From Mycolicibacterium austroafricanum (GTDB taxonomy: Bacteria > Actinomycetota > Actinomycetes > Mycobacteriales > Mycobacteriaceae), in the NCBI RefSeq assembly GCF_902705885.1, contig NZ_CACSIP010000012.1:162882-226881 (forward strand): 64,000 nucleotides of DNA, in the 5' to 3' direction. Below are positions 1 through 8,998 of the stretch, in pieces. The position numbers and the translations under genes were made by a program. Numbering within the stretch: the stretch's first letter is position 1; each line of letters starts with the position of its first letter. The notes below the pieces were generated by a model. It had not been told where the DNA came from and searched no databases. It saw nothing but the letters and a program-made list of their open reading frames with translations.

Positions 1-1720
1 CGGTGGGCACCCCGTTCTCGGCGATCACCTCGCCGGAGACGACCGTGGCACGGTAACCGTCGGCGGTCTGGTCGAGGCGACGTCCGCCCGCGGGCAGGTC
101 ACCGACGACGACAGGCTTGTGCAGCCGCAGCGCCGCCGCGTCGATGACGTTGAGATCGGCCTTGTATCCCACCGCGATTCGGCCACGATCGGCCAGGCCC
201 GCCACCCGCGCGGGCGTCGACGTCAGCTCGCGCACCGCCGCGGCGACCGACAGCCGGCCCGAGGGTCGGTCGCGCACCCAGTGGGTGAGCATGTAGGTCG
301 GGAACGACGCGTCGCAGATCATCCCGTAGTGCGCGCCGCCGTCGCCGAGGCCGAGCACGACGTCGTCTCGGTGCAGCAAGTCCGCGACGGTGTCCAGGGA
401 TCCGTCGCGGAAGTTCGCGAGCGTGACCAGAAGCATTGCGTGACCGCCGTCGTCGAGCAGACGGTCGTATGCCTCCTCCAGGGGGCTGACGCCGCGTGCC
501 CGGGCCTGCGCCCCGATCGAATCCGACGGTGACGGCTCGTAGTTCGGGGGGTCGCCCAGCGGGAACATGTAGTCCCAGGCCTGGGCGGCGAACATCAGCG
601 GATGCCCGTCAGCGGCCGGTTTGTCTGACAGAATGCGTTGTCGGACTTCGGGTTTGCGTAGCTCCGCGACCAACTCGGGCAACGGCAACCCGGCGATCTC
701 CCGAAAGGACGGGTACAGCACGAACGGGTTCCCGGACAGCTCGAGGCCGAGCACCAACCCGATGGGGCGCGGGAAGACCTGTGCGCTGATCTCCCCGCCT
801 GCGGCGTTCGCCTTGGCGACCATGTCGAGGCCGTCGACGAAGAACGGGTCGCCTGCGTTGCCGATCGCCAACGTGAACGTCACCGGCAGGCCGACCTCCG
901 CGGCGACGTCGAACACCGTCTGCAGGGCCGGGCCGTAGTCCCCGGCGACCAGGTCGGGCACGAACTGGATCAACCCGCCGCCGGCATCCTTGACACCACG
1001 TGCGATCGCCTCGATCTCGGCCCGGCCTGCCTCGAAACTCGGTATCGGCCTACCGCTCTCGGACTTGTGCAGGGTGAGCCGTGACGACGCGAAGCCGAGC
1101 GCGCCGACATCCACGGCCTCGGCGGCGAGTTTGCGCATCAATGCCAGGTCTTCATCGGTGGCGGGTTCGCGGTCCACACCGCGACGACCCATCACGTACA
1201 CCCGCAGCGGGGAGTGCGGCAGGAACGCGGCGACATCAATGTCCCGGCGTCCCGAGTCGAGGGCGTCGAGGAACTCCGGGAACGTCTCCCACGTCCACGG
1301 CAGCCCGTCGACCATCACGACACCGGGGATGTCCTCGACGCCCGCCATCAGATCGACGAGCACGTCGTGGTCGTCGGGCCGGCACGGGGCGAAGCCGACG
1401 CCGCAGTTGCCCATCACGGCCGTGGTGACGCCGTGCGCCGAGGACGGTGTCAACCGCTCCGACCAGATCGCCTGGCCGTCGTAGTGAGTGTGCAGGTCGA
1501 CGAAGCCGGGCGTGACGAGCAGGCCGGTGGCGTCGATCTCGCGGGTCCCGGTTTCGTTGATGACGCCGATCGCTGTGCCGTCTCCGCGGTCCACCGCTGT
1601 GTCGTCTCCGCGGTCCACCGCGACGATGACGCCGTCGCGCACCGCGACGTCGCCGACGTACGGTTCGCCGCCTAGACCGTCGACGATGGTGCCGTGCCGG
1701 ATGACGAGCTCATATGTCAT
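1..1720 (-). CDS. N-acyl-D-amino-acid deacylase family amidohydrolase (partial, C-terminus beyond the window)
   Basis: A metal-dependent amidohydrolase of the D-aminoacylase/dihydroorotase-like group, which hydrolyses N-acyl-D-amino acids or related cyclic amides in the cytoplasm. The ATG at 1720 opens with a beta-rich N-terminal domain, then the metal motif HTHYDGQ (His77 and His79) and NCG with Cys106, the bridging-Cys position typical of D-aminoacylases. A later GDGGAHYG segment matches the family's catalytic Asp region. The frame stays open to base 1, so about 573 codons are present and the 3' end lies outside. It faces the VOC gene with only 22 bp between the starts. A 24-bp tandem duplication repeats eight residues near position 40. 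The family is clear; the substrate is unknown. Confidence 0.85.
   Translation of the reverse strand, partial: MTYELVIRHGTIVDGLGGEPYVGDVAVRDGVIVAVDRGDDTAVDRGDGTAIGVINETGTREIDATGLLVTPGFVDLHTHYDGQAIWSERLTPSSAHGVTTAVMGNCGVGFAPCRPDDHDVLVDLMAGVEDIPGVVMVDGLPWTWETFPEFLDALDSGRRDIDVAAFLPHSPLRVYVMGRRGVDREPATDEDLALMRKLAAEAVDVGALGFASSRLTLHKSESGRPIPSFEAGRAEIEAIARGVKDAGGGLIQFVPDLVAGDYGPALQTVFDVAAEVGLPVTFTLAIGNAGDPFFVDGLDMVAKANAAGGEISAQVFPRPIGLVLGLELSGNPFVLYPSFREIAGLPLPELVAELRKPEVRQRILSDKPAADGHPLMFAAQAWDYMFPLGDPPNYEPSPSDSIGAQARARGVSPLEEAYDRLLDDGGHAMLLVTLANFRDGSLDTVADLLHRDDVVLGLGDGGAHYGMICDASFPTYMLTHWVRDRPSGRLSVAAAVRELTSTPARVAGLADRGRIAVGYKADLNVIDAAALRLHKPVVVGDLPAGGRRLDQTADGYRATVVSGEVIAENGVPT
1572..1619. repeat. 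24-bp tandem duplication inside the amidohydrolase gene
   Basis: Two adjacent 24-bp units (1572-1595 and 1596-1619) differ at one base. They keep the reading frame and add eight residues in the N-terminal beta domain, before the metal-binding motif. This looks like a recent in-frame slippage duplication. Confidence 0.85.
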
Positions 1721-1742
1721 ACCCCGAATGTACGGTGAGCTC

Positions 1743-2141
1743 ATGATCGACCACTTCGGAATCAACTGTGCGGACTGGGAGAAGTCGAAGGCCTTCTACG
1801 ACAAGGTCCTCGGCGTGCTGGGCTTCACCCGGCAGATGGACTTCCAGGTCGCCATCGGCTACGGCGTCGACGGCAAGCCCGACTTCTGGATCGCCGACAT
1901 GAACACCGGTGACGCGGCGGGCCCCAACCGCGAGGTGCACCTCGCGTTCCAGGCGGCCGACGCAGACGCCGTGCAGGCGTTCTACGACGCCGCCCTCGAA
2001 TCGGGGGCCGAGTCGCTGCACGCACCGCGGCTGTGGCCGGAGTATCACCCCGGCTACTTCGGCGCGTTCGTCCGCGACCCCGACGGCAACAACGTCGAAG
2101 CGGTGTTCCATGGGTTTCCGGCCGGCGCTGCCCATGTCTGA
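1743..2141 (+). CDS. VOC/glyoxalase-like protein
   Basis: A 132-residue protein with the vicinal-oxygen-chelate layout: an N-terminal segment beginning MIDHFGINCADWEKSKAFYD, a central HLAFQA strand with a metal-ligand His, and a C-terminal FVRDPDGNNVEAVFH strand carrying the usual Glu ligand. Such proteins include glyoxalases, ring-cleavage dioxygenases and antibiotic-binding proteins, so the substrate cannot be assigned. ATG at 1743 is chosen because it gives the canonical first strand; the open frame continues upstream into the divergent amidohydrolase. It overlaps the next gene by 8 bp, suggesting coupled translation. Confidence 0.85.
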   Translation: MIDHFGINCADWEKSKAFYDKVLGVLGFTRQMDFQVAIGYGVDGKPDFWIADMNTGDAAGPNREVHLAFQAADADAVQAFYDAALESGAESLHAPRLWPEYHPGYFGAFVRDPDGNNVEAVFHGFPAGAAHV

Positions 2142-2646
2142 CATCGACGCGGCACGGGAACTGCTCCGCGACTCGTTCACCCGGCTGATCGAGCACTCCG
2201 ACGACCTGACCGACGGGCTCACCGACGCGGTCGCGTACTACCGGCCGACGCCGGAAGCCAACACCATCACATGGTTGATCTGGCACACCGCCCGCATGCA
2301 GGACGCGCAGGTGTGCGATATCGGCGGCATCGAACAGGTGTGGTTCCGCGACGGCTGGGTCGACCGGTTCGGCCTGGACCTGCCGCGCGACGCGCACGGC
2401 TATGGGCACACTCCCGAGGAGGTCGCCAAGGTCCGCGCGTCGGCGGAACTACTTGCCGGCTACTACCACGCAGTGCACAAGGAGTCGCTCGAGTACGTCG
2501 CCTCGGTCTCGGCCGAGGAGTTGGCCAGGGTGGTGGACCACAACTGGACTCCACCTGTGACGGCCAGTGCCAGGCTGGTCAGCATCGTCGACGACGCCGC
2601 GCAACACCTCGGGCAGGCGGCCTACCTCCGGGGCATCGCCAGCTGA
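2134..2646 (+). CDS. DinB/DUF664-like mycothiol-dependent enzyme
   Basis: A 170-residue four-helix-bundle protein of the DinB/YfiT-like superfamily. The sequence shows two widely spaced His segments, IWHTARMQD and DDAAQHLGQAAYLRG, as expected for the metal-binding His triad. In actinobacteria this family contains mycothiol-dependent transferases and the maleylpyruvate isomerase N-terminal domain, so a thiol-dependent detoxification role is reasonable; mshA in this window shows that mycothiol is made. The start lies 8 bp inside the VOC gene and the two probably form an operon. The exact reaction is unknown. Confidence 0.8.
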   Translation: MSDIDAARELLRDSFTRLIEHSDDLTDGLTDAVAYYRPTPEANTITWLIWHTARMQDAQVCDIGGIEQVWFRDGWVDRFGLDLPRDAHGYGHTPEEVAKVRASAELLAGYYHAVHKESLEYVASVSAEELARVVDHNWTPPVTASARLVSIVDDAAQHLGQAAYLRGIAS

Positions 2647-2657
2647 CCCGGCTCGAC

Positions 2658-3224
2658 GTGGTCCGGTGGTGGCCGGTGGCCGGGCTCGCGGTCATGACGC
2701 TGCTCGGGCTGGCGGTCGGGACGGGCTCCACCCCGGTGGACGACTGGTTCCAGGACCTGGGTCAGACGCATCGCCTGCCGGGGTTCTTGCTGGTGTTCAC
2801 CGACGGTCGGGTCACGCTCACGGTGTGGGCGCTCCTGCTGGCGATCGTGGTGATCCGCCGGCGCTGGCGGCCGGCCGCCGTCGTCGCGGTGGCGCCGCCG
2901 GTCGGCGTCATGCTGTCGCGGCTGGCCAAGCGCGTGTTCGGCCGGGAGAAGGAGGGCGCGCTGGCCTACCCCAGCGGGCACACCACACTCGCGGTCGTGG
3001 TGTTCTGCCTGGCCGTGCTCGTCGCCGGGGTGACGGCGTGGGCCGTGGTGGCGGCCGTGGTGGCGACGGTGCTCGCGGTGCTGGGGCAGGCAGTGTCCTA
3101 CCACTACTTCACCGACGCGGTCGGGGCGGTCTTCCTCGGCACCGCGGTGGTGTGTGCTGCCGCCTGGGTCGCCCGACTTGACAGGTGTCAACCCGGCTGC
3201 GACGTGGGTCACAAGAGTGGTTAG
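2658..3224 (+). CDS. PAP2-family membrane phosphatase
   Basis: An integral membrane phosphatase of the PAP2 superfamily, acting on lipid phosphates such as phosphatidic acid or undecaprenyl diphosphate. The sequence shows four or five hydrophobic helices, the KRVFGREKEG stretch at the first motif position, PSGH in the second motif, and HYFTD as a shortened third motif. The GTG at 2658 is the first start after the previous gene's stop (TGA 2644-2646) and gives 188 residues, compact for the family. The first motif lacks the usual RP, so activity should be treated with care. It follows the DinB-like gene closely and may share its transcript. Confidence 0.78.
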   Translation: MVRWWPVAGLAVMTLLGLAVGTGSTPVDDWFQDLGQTHRLPGFLLVFTDGRVTLTVWALLLAIVVIRRRWRPAAVVAVAPPVGVMLSRLAKRVFGREKEGALAYPSGHTTLAVVVFCLAVLVAGVTAWAVVAAVVATVLAVLGQAVSYHYFTDAVGAVFLGTAVVCAAAWVARLDRCQPGCDVGHKSG

Positions 3225-3233
3225 CATGGGTAC

Positions 3234-4763
3234 ATGACAGCGACGCCCGATGTGGAACTGCCCAACCCGTTCAGCGGTACCGGCACCATCACCAACCCGG
3301 CGGACGGTTCGGTGGCCGGCCAGGTGCGCTGGACCGATCCCGCCGATGTGCCGCGCGTCGCCGCCGGCCTGCGCGCCGCGCAGAAGGAGTGGGAGGCTCG
3401 TGGCCCCAAGGGCCGCGCGAAGGTGCTGGCCCGCTACGCGGTGTGGCTCGGCGAACACCGCGACGAGATCGAAGCGCTGCTGATCAAGGAGACCGGCAAG
3501 TCCGCGGTGGACGCGGCCCAGGAAGTGCCGCTGATCATCATGATCACCTCGTACTACATCAAGACGATGGAGAAGGCACTGGCGCCGGAGTCACGCCCGG
3601 CCTCCCTGCCGTTCCTGGCGATCAAGAAGGTCACCGTGCACTACCGGCCCCGCCCTGTCGTCGGCATCGTCGCGCCGTGGAACTACCCGGTCGCCAACCT
3701 GCTGATGGACGGGATAGCTGCGCTGGCGGCGGGCTGCTCGGTGTTGCTCAAGCCCTCCGAGCGCACGCCGCTGACGGCCGAACTGCTGGTGCGTGGCTGG
3801 CTGGACTCCGGCGCACCGGAGGTGATGGCGATCGTGCAGGGCGCCCGCGAAGCGGTCGAGGCCGTCGTCGACAACTCCGACTTCATCCAGTTCACCGGAT
3901 CGAGCGCGACCGGCGCCAAGGTGATGGAGCGCGCGGCGCGCCGACTCACCCCGGTCAGCCTGGAGCTCGGCGGCAAGGACCCGATGATCGTGCTCGACGA
4001 CGCCGACGTCGACCTGGCCGCGCACGCCGCGGTGTGGGGCGCGATGTTCAACGCGGGCCAGACGTGTGTGTCGGTGGAACGGGTCTACGTGCTCGAGTCG
4101 GTGTACGACCAGTTCGTCGCCGCGGTGGTGCGCGACGTCGAGAAACTCAAGACCGGTGCCGGTGAGGGCTACGACTTCGGGGCATTGATCGACGAGAGCC
4201 AGGTCGCCGTGACCGAGCGGCACGTGCAGGACGCGCTGGCCGCGGGCGCCAAGGTGCTGACCGGCGGCGAGCGGCCGGCGGGTTCGGGCAGCTTCTACCC
4301 GCCGACGGTGCTCGTCGACGTTGACCACTCGATGGCGTGCATGACCGAGGAGACCTTCGGCCCCACGCTGCCGATCATGAAGGTGACCAGCGTCGATGAG
4401 GCGATCCGGCTGGCCAACGACAGCCCGTACGGACTGTCCGCGGCGGTATTCTCCAGCGACCTGGAGCGCGCGAAAGCCGTTGCGGTGCAGCTGGACTGCG
4501 GCGCCGTGAACATCAACGACGTGATCTCCAACCTGATGTGCACGACGGCCCCGATGGGAGGCTGGAAGACCTCGGGAATCGGCGCGCGTTTCGGCGGCGC
4601 CGACGGGTTGCGCAAGTTCTGCCGCCAGGAGGCGGTGGTCGCGCCGCGCACCAACGTCGGCGCGGGCGGCAACTACTACAACAACTCGCACAGGGCGCTC
4701 ACCCGGATGAACAAGCTGATGACGAGGTTCGCGCTGATCGGTCCCCGGCGCTCGGCGAAGTAG
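3234..4763 (+). CDS. NAD(P)-dependent aldehyde dehydrogenase (succinate-semialdehyde dehydrogenase-like)
   Basis: A 509-residue aldehyde dehydrogenase that oxidises an aldehyde to the acid with NAD(P). The catalytic Cys is at about residue 278 in NAGQTC, and the general-base Glu at about 244 in ELGGKDP. WNYPVANLL and FTGSSATG form the cofactor-binding region. Overall it resembles mycobacterial GabD2-like proteins, but the substrate is not diagnostic. The C-terminus is extended and basic (residues after about 480), as in several mycobacterial membrane-associated family members. ATG 3234 follows the PAP2 stop by 9 bp. Confidence 0.88.
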   Translation: MTATPDVELPNPFSGTGTITNPADGSVAGQVRWTDPADVPRVAAGLRAAQKEWEARGPKGRAKVLARYAVWLGEHRDEIEALLIKETGKSAVDAAQEVPLIIMITSYYIKTMEKALAPESRPASLPFLAIKKVTVHYRPRPVVGIVAPWNYPVANLLMDGIAALAAGCSVLLKPSERTPLTAELLVRGWLDSGAPEVMAIVQGAREAVEAVVDNSDFIQFTGSSATGAKVMERAARRLTPVSLELGGKDPMIVLDDADVDLAAHAAVWGAMFNAGQTCVSVERVYVLESVYDQFVAAVVRDVEKLKTGAGEGYDFGALIDESQVAVTERHVQDALAAGAKVLTGGERPAGSGSFYPPTVLVDVDHSMACMTEETFGPTLPIMKVTSVDEAIRLANDSPYGLSAAVFSSDLERAKAVAVQLDCGAVNINDVISNLMCTTAPMGGWKTSGIGARFGGADGLRKFCRQEAVVAPRTNVGAGGNYYNNSHRALTRMNKLMTRFALIGPRRSAK

Positions 4764-4823
4764 TCCATCCGGCGTTCACCGAGCCGTCACCCTGAGGTAC
4801 CTCCGGCTCGATAGCTTCTGCCG

Positions 4824-5687
4824 GTGACCACGCTCAAGGGAACCGAGTACTACACCGTTCGCGACGACGACGATGACGATCCCGTGTTGGTGCACCACCC
4901 GAGCGGGATCCCGGTCGACACCTGGCGCGAAGGCTATCCGTACGCCGAGCGGATGGCGCGCCCGGAGTACGAGGAGCAGAAGCGGCTGCTCCAGATCGAA
5001 CTGCTGAAGCTGCAGAACTGGAGCAAGGCCAACGGTCTGCGTCACGTCATCGTGTTCGAAGGCCGCGACGCCGCCGGCAAGGGCGGCACCATCAAGCGGT
5101 TCATGGAGCACCTCAACCCCCGCGGTGCGCGGGTCGTCGCGCTGGAGAAGCCCACCGAACGCGAACGCACCCAGTGGTATTTCCAGCGCTACGTCACCCA
5201 CCTGCCGGCCGCCGGCGAGCTGGTGCTGTTCGACCGGTCCTGGTACAACCGGGCCGGGGTGGAGCGGGTGATGGGCTTTTGCACTTCCGATCAGCACGAG
5301 GAGTTCGTCCGCCAGGCGCCGTTGTTCGAACAGATGCTGGTCAACGACGGCATCAGCCTGACCAAGCTGTGGTTCTCGGTGACCCAGTCCGAGCAGCGCA
5401 CCCGGTTCACCATCCGCCAGGTCGATCCGGTCCGGCAGTGGAAGCTCTCGTCCACCGACCTGGCGTCGCTGGACAAATGGGACGGGTACACGGCTGCCAA
5501 GGAAGACATGTTCGCGCTGACCGACACCGACATTGCCCCGTGGACCGTGGTCAAGAGCAACGACAAGAAGCGTGCCCGCATCAACGCCATGCGCTACGTG
5601 CTCGGTAAGTTCGACTACGACAACAAGGACCGCGAGGTGGTCGCCGAAGCCGACCCCCTCATCGTGGGACGCGCGTTGACCGACTAG
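4824..5687 (+). CDS. ppk2: Polyphosphate kinase 2 (PPK2 family)
   Basis: Transfers phosphate between polyphosphate and nucleotides. The 287-residue single domain has Walker A EGRDAAGKGG near residue 80 and Walker B FDRSWYNRAGVERVMGF, followed by the lid region with VRQWKLSSTDL. This pattern matches class I PPK2 (Rv3232c type), which favours NDP phosphorylation or its reverse. The N-terminus carries an acidic run of Asp residues that is unusual but outside the fold. GTG 4824 gives the family length; no clear Shine-Dalgarno sequence is seen. A divergent second PPK2 lies at 33152-34018. Confidence 0.93.
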   Translation: MTTLKGTEYYTVRDDDDDDPVLVHHPSGIPVDTWREGYPYAERMARPEYEEQKRLLQIELLKLQNWSKANGLRHVIVFEGRDAAGKGGTIKRFMEHLNPRGARVVALEKPTERERTQWYFQRYVTHLPAAGELVLFDRSWYNRAGVERVMGFCTSDQHEEFVRQAPLFEQMLVNDGISLTKLWFSVTQSEQRTRFTIRQVDPVRQWKLSSTDLASLDKWDGYTAAKEDMFALTDTDIAPWTVVKSNDKKRARINAMRYVLGKFDYDNKDREVVAEADPLIVGRALTD

Positions 5688-5728
5688 CCGAGTCAGGGTC
5701 TCCGTCGATCGTCCGGCAAGGAGGACCC

Positions 5729-6577
5729 GTGCGGTTTCTGGCCGCGCTGATGCTGTGGCTCATGACAACCGTGGCGCTTGCCGCTGCGGTGCCCGCGGTA
5801 TGGGCGCAGGTGAACATCGTCGGTGAGCGCGGCTACGCCGCGCTGGCCGCAGCCGCGGCGCAGGAGCCCCGGCTGCAGGACGCGATGGCCGCCGAGCTCA
5901 CCACCCAGGTGGTCTCGCTCGGTGCCGACAACGGTTACACCCTCAACCCCGAACTGGTCCGCCAGGTCGCCGGCTCCTACACCCGCAACGACGGGTTCCC
6001 CGGTCAGTTCGCGCAGGCCAACCGGATCGCCCACCGGTGGATGTTCACCGGCGCCGTCCCCGCCGGCAAATCCACCGACCAGTGGCTGATCGACGTCGCA
6101 CCGATGCTGTCCGACCCGTCCTTCGCGGCCACGCTCGGCACCCTGGATCTCCAGGTCCCCCAGACCCTCACGGTGCCCATCACCGTCGACTCACCCGAAC
6201 TGCGGCCGGGCAAGCTGCGATGGCTGGCGACATGGGGGCCGTGGGTCAGCATCGGCGCCGCCGTGATGGCCGCCGTCCTCGCGCTGCTGACGTTGGCCGC
6301 CGCCCGCTCCCGGGGCAAAGCGCTCACCGCGCTGGGTGTTTCGGGCCTGTTGGTGGGCGCCGCCGGATGGGCGGGAATCGAGGTCGGCCGCCGCCATCTG
6401 GAAGGCGCGCTGAATCGCACGACCGGAGACATCAGGACCGTCGCCGAGATGATGGTCGCCCAGGCCGAAGACAGCCTGCACCACTGGCTCAACATCACCC
6501 TGATGGCCGGCGGTGCGCTGGTGGTCCTCGGCGTGATCGCGTCGATGATCGGTGGGCTGGGGCGCCGTTCCGACTGA
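5729..6577 (+). CDS. Membrane protein of unknown function
   Basis: A 282-residue protein with an N-terminal hydrophobic segment, LMLWLMTTVALAAAVPAVWA, that reads as a signal anchor. About 150 predicted extracytoplasmic residues follow, then three hydrophobic helices near residues 170-190, 200-220 and 255-275. GTG 5729 is supported by a strong AAGGAGG at 5718-5724. No enzymatic motif is visible and I do not recognise the family beyond an actinobacterial membrane protein. It ends only 3 bp from the convergent ABC permease gene, so no terminator fits between them. Confidence 0.7.
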   Translation: MRFLAALMLWLMTTVALAAAVPAVWAQVNIVGERGYAALAAAAAQEPRLQDAMAAELTTQVVSLGADNGYTLNPELVRQVAGSYTRNDGFPGQFAQANRIAHRWMFTGAVPAGKSTDQWLIDVAPMLSDPSFAATLGTLDLQVPQTLTVPITVDSPELRPGKLRWLATWGPWVSIGAAVMAAVLALLTLAAARSRGKALTALGVSGLLVGAAGWAGIEVGRRHLEGALNRTTGDIRTVAEMMVAQAEDSLHHWLNITLMAGGALVVLGVIASMIGGLGRRSD

Positions 6578-6580
6578 CCC

Positions 6581-7336
6581 TCATGCGGTGTTCTTGGCGA
6601 TGAAGCGTCGCAGCAGTAGCCAGATGACCGCCGAGTTGTAGACGACGCCGCCGAGCAGGTACGGCCACCAGGTGCCGTGGGCGTCGGCGACCCAGAACGC
6701 CTTGGCTGCCCAGTAGGGCGGCAGCACACCAAAAGCCAGGTTCCACGCCGAGTCGATGAACCAGGGCAGGCACGGCAATCCGGCGATGACGATACCCAGC
6801 AGGCGCATCACCGCGATGCCCTGGATCTTGTTGCCGGCCACCGCGACGATGAGCAGCAGCGTCACCACCGACGACAGCCCCGCCAGCATTCCGATCGGGA
6901 CGAGCGCCGGTGTCAGCCCCGGTTGCAGGATTCCGCTGAGCGACATGGTGGCCACGACGTACACCGTGGTGACGATCACGGCGGTGGTTGCGCGGTAGGC
7001 GAAGAAGCTCCCCAGCGACACCGGGGTGACCCGAAGTGCTGTCAGGGTGCCGGCGTCGACCTCGTCGAGGACCAGGAAGGCGCCGAGGCCGCCGACGATG
7101 ATGATGCTCGTCAACAGAAGGATCGCGGTGAGCATCAGCGGGTAGTGCGGCACCAGGTCGAATTCGTAACGGCGGGAGAGTGTTTCGGTCAGCGGCGGCA
7201 CCAGCGCTCGGGTGCCGACGGTCCAGATCACCGGCGCCAACACCAGCATCACCAGAAGGGGGTCGCGGTAGGTGCCACGGATGTCGTTGCGGCCGAACGC
7301 CGCCCAGGCATGCAGTGCCGGTGTGGAGGTCGCCAT
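6581..7336 (-). CDS. ABC-2 type transporter permease
   Basis: A 251-residue permease with six hydrophobic helices and no ATPase motif, the last gene of a three-gene ABC-2 exporter operon. ATG 7336 overlaps the stop of the upstream permease by one base (TGATG), so the two are probably translationally coupled and form a heterodimeric channel. ABC-2 systems of this shape export drugs, lipids or glycoconjugates; the substrate is not shown. The upstream frame stays open far beyond this start, but the assigned start is the only one compatible with the upstream gene. Confidence 0.85.
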   Translation of the reverse strand: MATSTPALHAWAAFGRNDIRGTYRDPLLVMLVLAPVIWTVGTRALVPPLTETLSRRYEFDLVPHYPLMLTAILLLTSIIIVGGLGAFLVLDEVDAGTLTALRVTPVSLGSFFAYRATTAVIVTTVYVVATMSLSGILQPGLTPALVPIGMLAGLSSVVTLLLIVAVAGNKIQGIAVMRLLGIVIAGLPCLPWFIDSAWNLAFGVLPPYWAAKAFWVADAHGTWWPYLLGGVVYNSAVIWLLLRRFIAKNTA

Positions 7337-8046
7337 CACAGCACCCCGGACCGCTCGACGACGTACCGGACGAACAGTGTTCTCGCCAGCCAGTACAGGC
7401 CGGCGGCGCACAGCAGCGGATACCCGAGCGCGTAGCCGACCTGCCACGGCGCGAGCGTCAGCTGGTCGAACGCCGCACCGAACAACAGCAGGGGACCCTG
7501 CGTGGGAATGAGGTACAGCACCGGGTTCGGCCACACACCGGACAGATGCAGCACGGGTAGCGCAAAGATCGCGAGCGGCACCGTGGTCGAGAGGAACCAG
7601 TCGCTGACCGACGAGAACGGCAGAGACGAGACGAATCCCGCCAACAGCATCACCAGCGTGCCCAGCGCCACCCCGGCCACCACCACAACGATCTCGGCAC
7701 CGACACCGTGGGTCAGTGCCACCACGACGAGTGCGACGAACATCGAAACACTCATGAGCACGGCGATTTTCACCGAGAGGTACTCCCAGAACCGCAGCGG
7801 GGTGCAGATCACCGCACCCAGCGTGCGTTCCTGCTTCTCGAAGAACACCGAACCGCCGATGAAGAAGAACCCGATGATCGTGATGTCGCCGACGAGCACG
7901 TAGGGCTCGACGATGGGCCGCACCTGCGTCGGCATCGGCAGCAACAACGCCAGCCACAGCAGGCCGGAGACAACCGCGGCGTGGAGGAACCGCTGCCGCA
8001 CCTGTGTGGTGGTTTCCAATCGCAAAGCGCTTGCCCACCTGCTCAT
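7336..8046 (-). CDS. ABC-2 type transporter permease
   Basis: A 236-residue membrane protein with about six helices and an N-terminal cytoplasmic segment, the second permease of the exporter. The loop FFEKQERTLGAVICTPLRFWEY matches the conserved ABC-2 coupling helix region that contacts the ATPase. ATG 8046 overlaps the ATPase stop codon (ATGA, 4 bp). With the ATPase and the second permease it forms a compact operon transcribed away from a MarR regulator. Confidence 0.85.
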   Translation of the reverse strand: MSRWASALRLETTTQVRQRFLHAAVVSGLLWLALLLPMPTQVRPIVEPYVLVGDITIIGFFFIGGSVFFEKQERTLGAVICTPLRFWEYLSVKIAVLMSVSMFVALVVVALTHGVGAEIVVVVAGVALGTLVMLLAGFVSSLPFSSVSDWFLSTTVPLAIFALPVLHLSGVWPNPVLYLIPTQGPLLLFGAAFDQLTLAPWQVGYALGYPLLCAAGLYWLARTLFVRYVVERSGVL

Positions 8047-8918
8047 ACCAGGCTCCTGCCGGTGACGTCGACGAACACGTCGTCGAGGCTGGCTTCCCTG
8101 CTGTGGATGGTCTCCACGTGATGATCACGCAGGACGGTGTGGAATTCGGGATCGTCGGCGAGGCCGTCCATCCGGAACTCGGCGCTCTGCAGCACGCCCT
8201 GTGGGCTGCGGTAGCCGACCTGGACCAGACGTCGGCTGCGTGCGATCTTGAGTTCCGCGGGCTTGTCGAGGGCCACGATGCGGCCGTCGACGACGAACGC
8301 CACCCGGTCGCAGAGCTCGTCGGCGGTGGCCATGTCATGGGTGGTGAGGAAGATGGTGCGGCCGCGGCTCTTGAGGTCGAGGATCATGTCCTTGACCGTG
8401 CGCGCATTGACCGGGTCCAGGCCCGATGTCGGCTCATCGAGGAACAGCAGCTCGGGGTTGTTGAGCAACGACCGGGCGAAGGTCAGCCGCATCTGCATTC
8501 CCTTGGAGTACTTGCCGACTCGGGTGTCGGCCACCTCCCCGAGGCCGACCGCCTCCAGCAGTTCTCTGGGTTCCCGCGTCTGGCCGTCGTACAGCGAGGC
8601 GAAGAACCTCAGGTTCTCGGCGCCGGTCAACTTCAGGTAGTGGTTGGGGAGTTCGAACGAGACCCCGATGCGCTGGTAGTAGTCGGATCCCCAGTCCAGC
8701 GGGTCCTTTCCCCACACCAGCGCCTGACCGCCGTGGCCGCGCAGCAGGCCGATGAGAAGCTTCTGCGTGGTGGACTTGCCGGCTCCACTGGGTCCCAGAA
8801 ACCCGAAGATCTCGCCGGCGCTCACGGTGAAGTCCATGCCGCGGACGGCGGGCTCGGTCGTTTTCGGATAGGTGTAGGTCAGTTGTCGTACGTCGACGAC
8901 GTGCGCAGTGGTGTTCAT
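8043..8918 (-). CDS. ABC transporter ATP-binding protein (ABC-2 exporter)
   Basis: The ATPase that drives the two downstream permeases. It has Walker A GPSGAGKSTTQ, the signature YSKGMQMRL, Walker B LLFLDEPTSGLDP and the H-loop TTHD, so it should be active. The C-terminal extension (about residues 220-290) is typical of DrrA/CcmA-like exporters. ATG 8918 is preferred; an in-frame GTG at 8957 would add 13 residues, and the AAAGG in between is a little distant (about 14 nt) from the ATG. The promoter region faces the MarR gene and contains a palindrome at 9005-9020. Confidence 0.88.
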   Translation of the reverse strand: MNTTAHVVDVRQLTYTYPKTTEPAVRGMDFTVSAGEIFGFLGPSGAGKSTTQKLLIGLLRGHGGQALVWGKDPLDWGSDYYQRIGVSFELPNHYLKLTGAENLRFFASLYDGQTREPRELLEAVGLGEVADTRVGKYSKGMQMRLTFARSLLNNPELLFLDEPTSGLDPVNARTVKDMILDLKSRGRTIFLTTHDMATADELCDRVAFVVDGRIVALDKPAELKIARSRRLVQVGYRSPQGVLQSAEFRMDGLADDPEFHTVLRDHHVETIHSREASLDDVFVDVTGRSLV

Positions 8919-8998
8919 CGGCTCGGGTGTGGCCTTTCGCGGGTAGGGGTGATCCACGTTTCCGACCAGACTTCCCGGAGCTCCGGCAAGGACTGTAC

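Noticed and set aside
2622..3458. A minus-strand open frame of 278 codons over the PAP2 and aldehyde dehydrogenase genes
   Set aside because: The plus-strand genes have clear motifs; the minus frame is His/Arg-rich shadow sequence.
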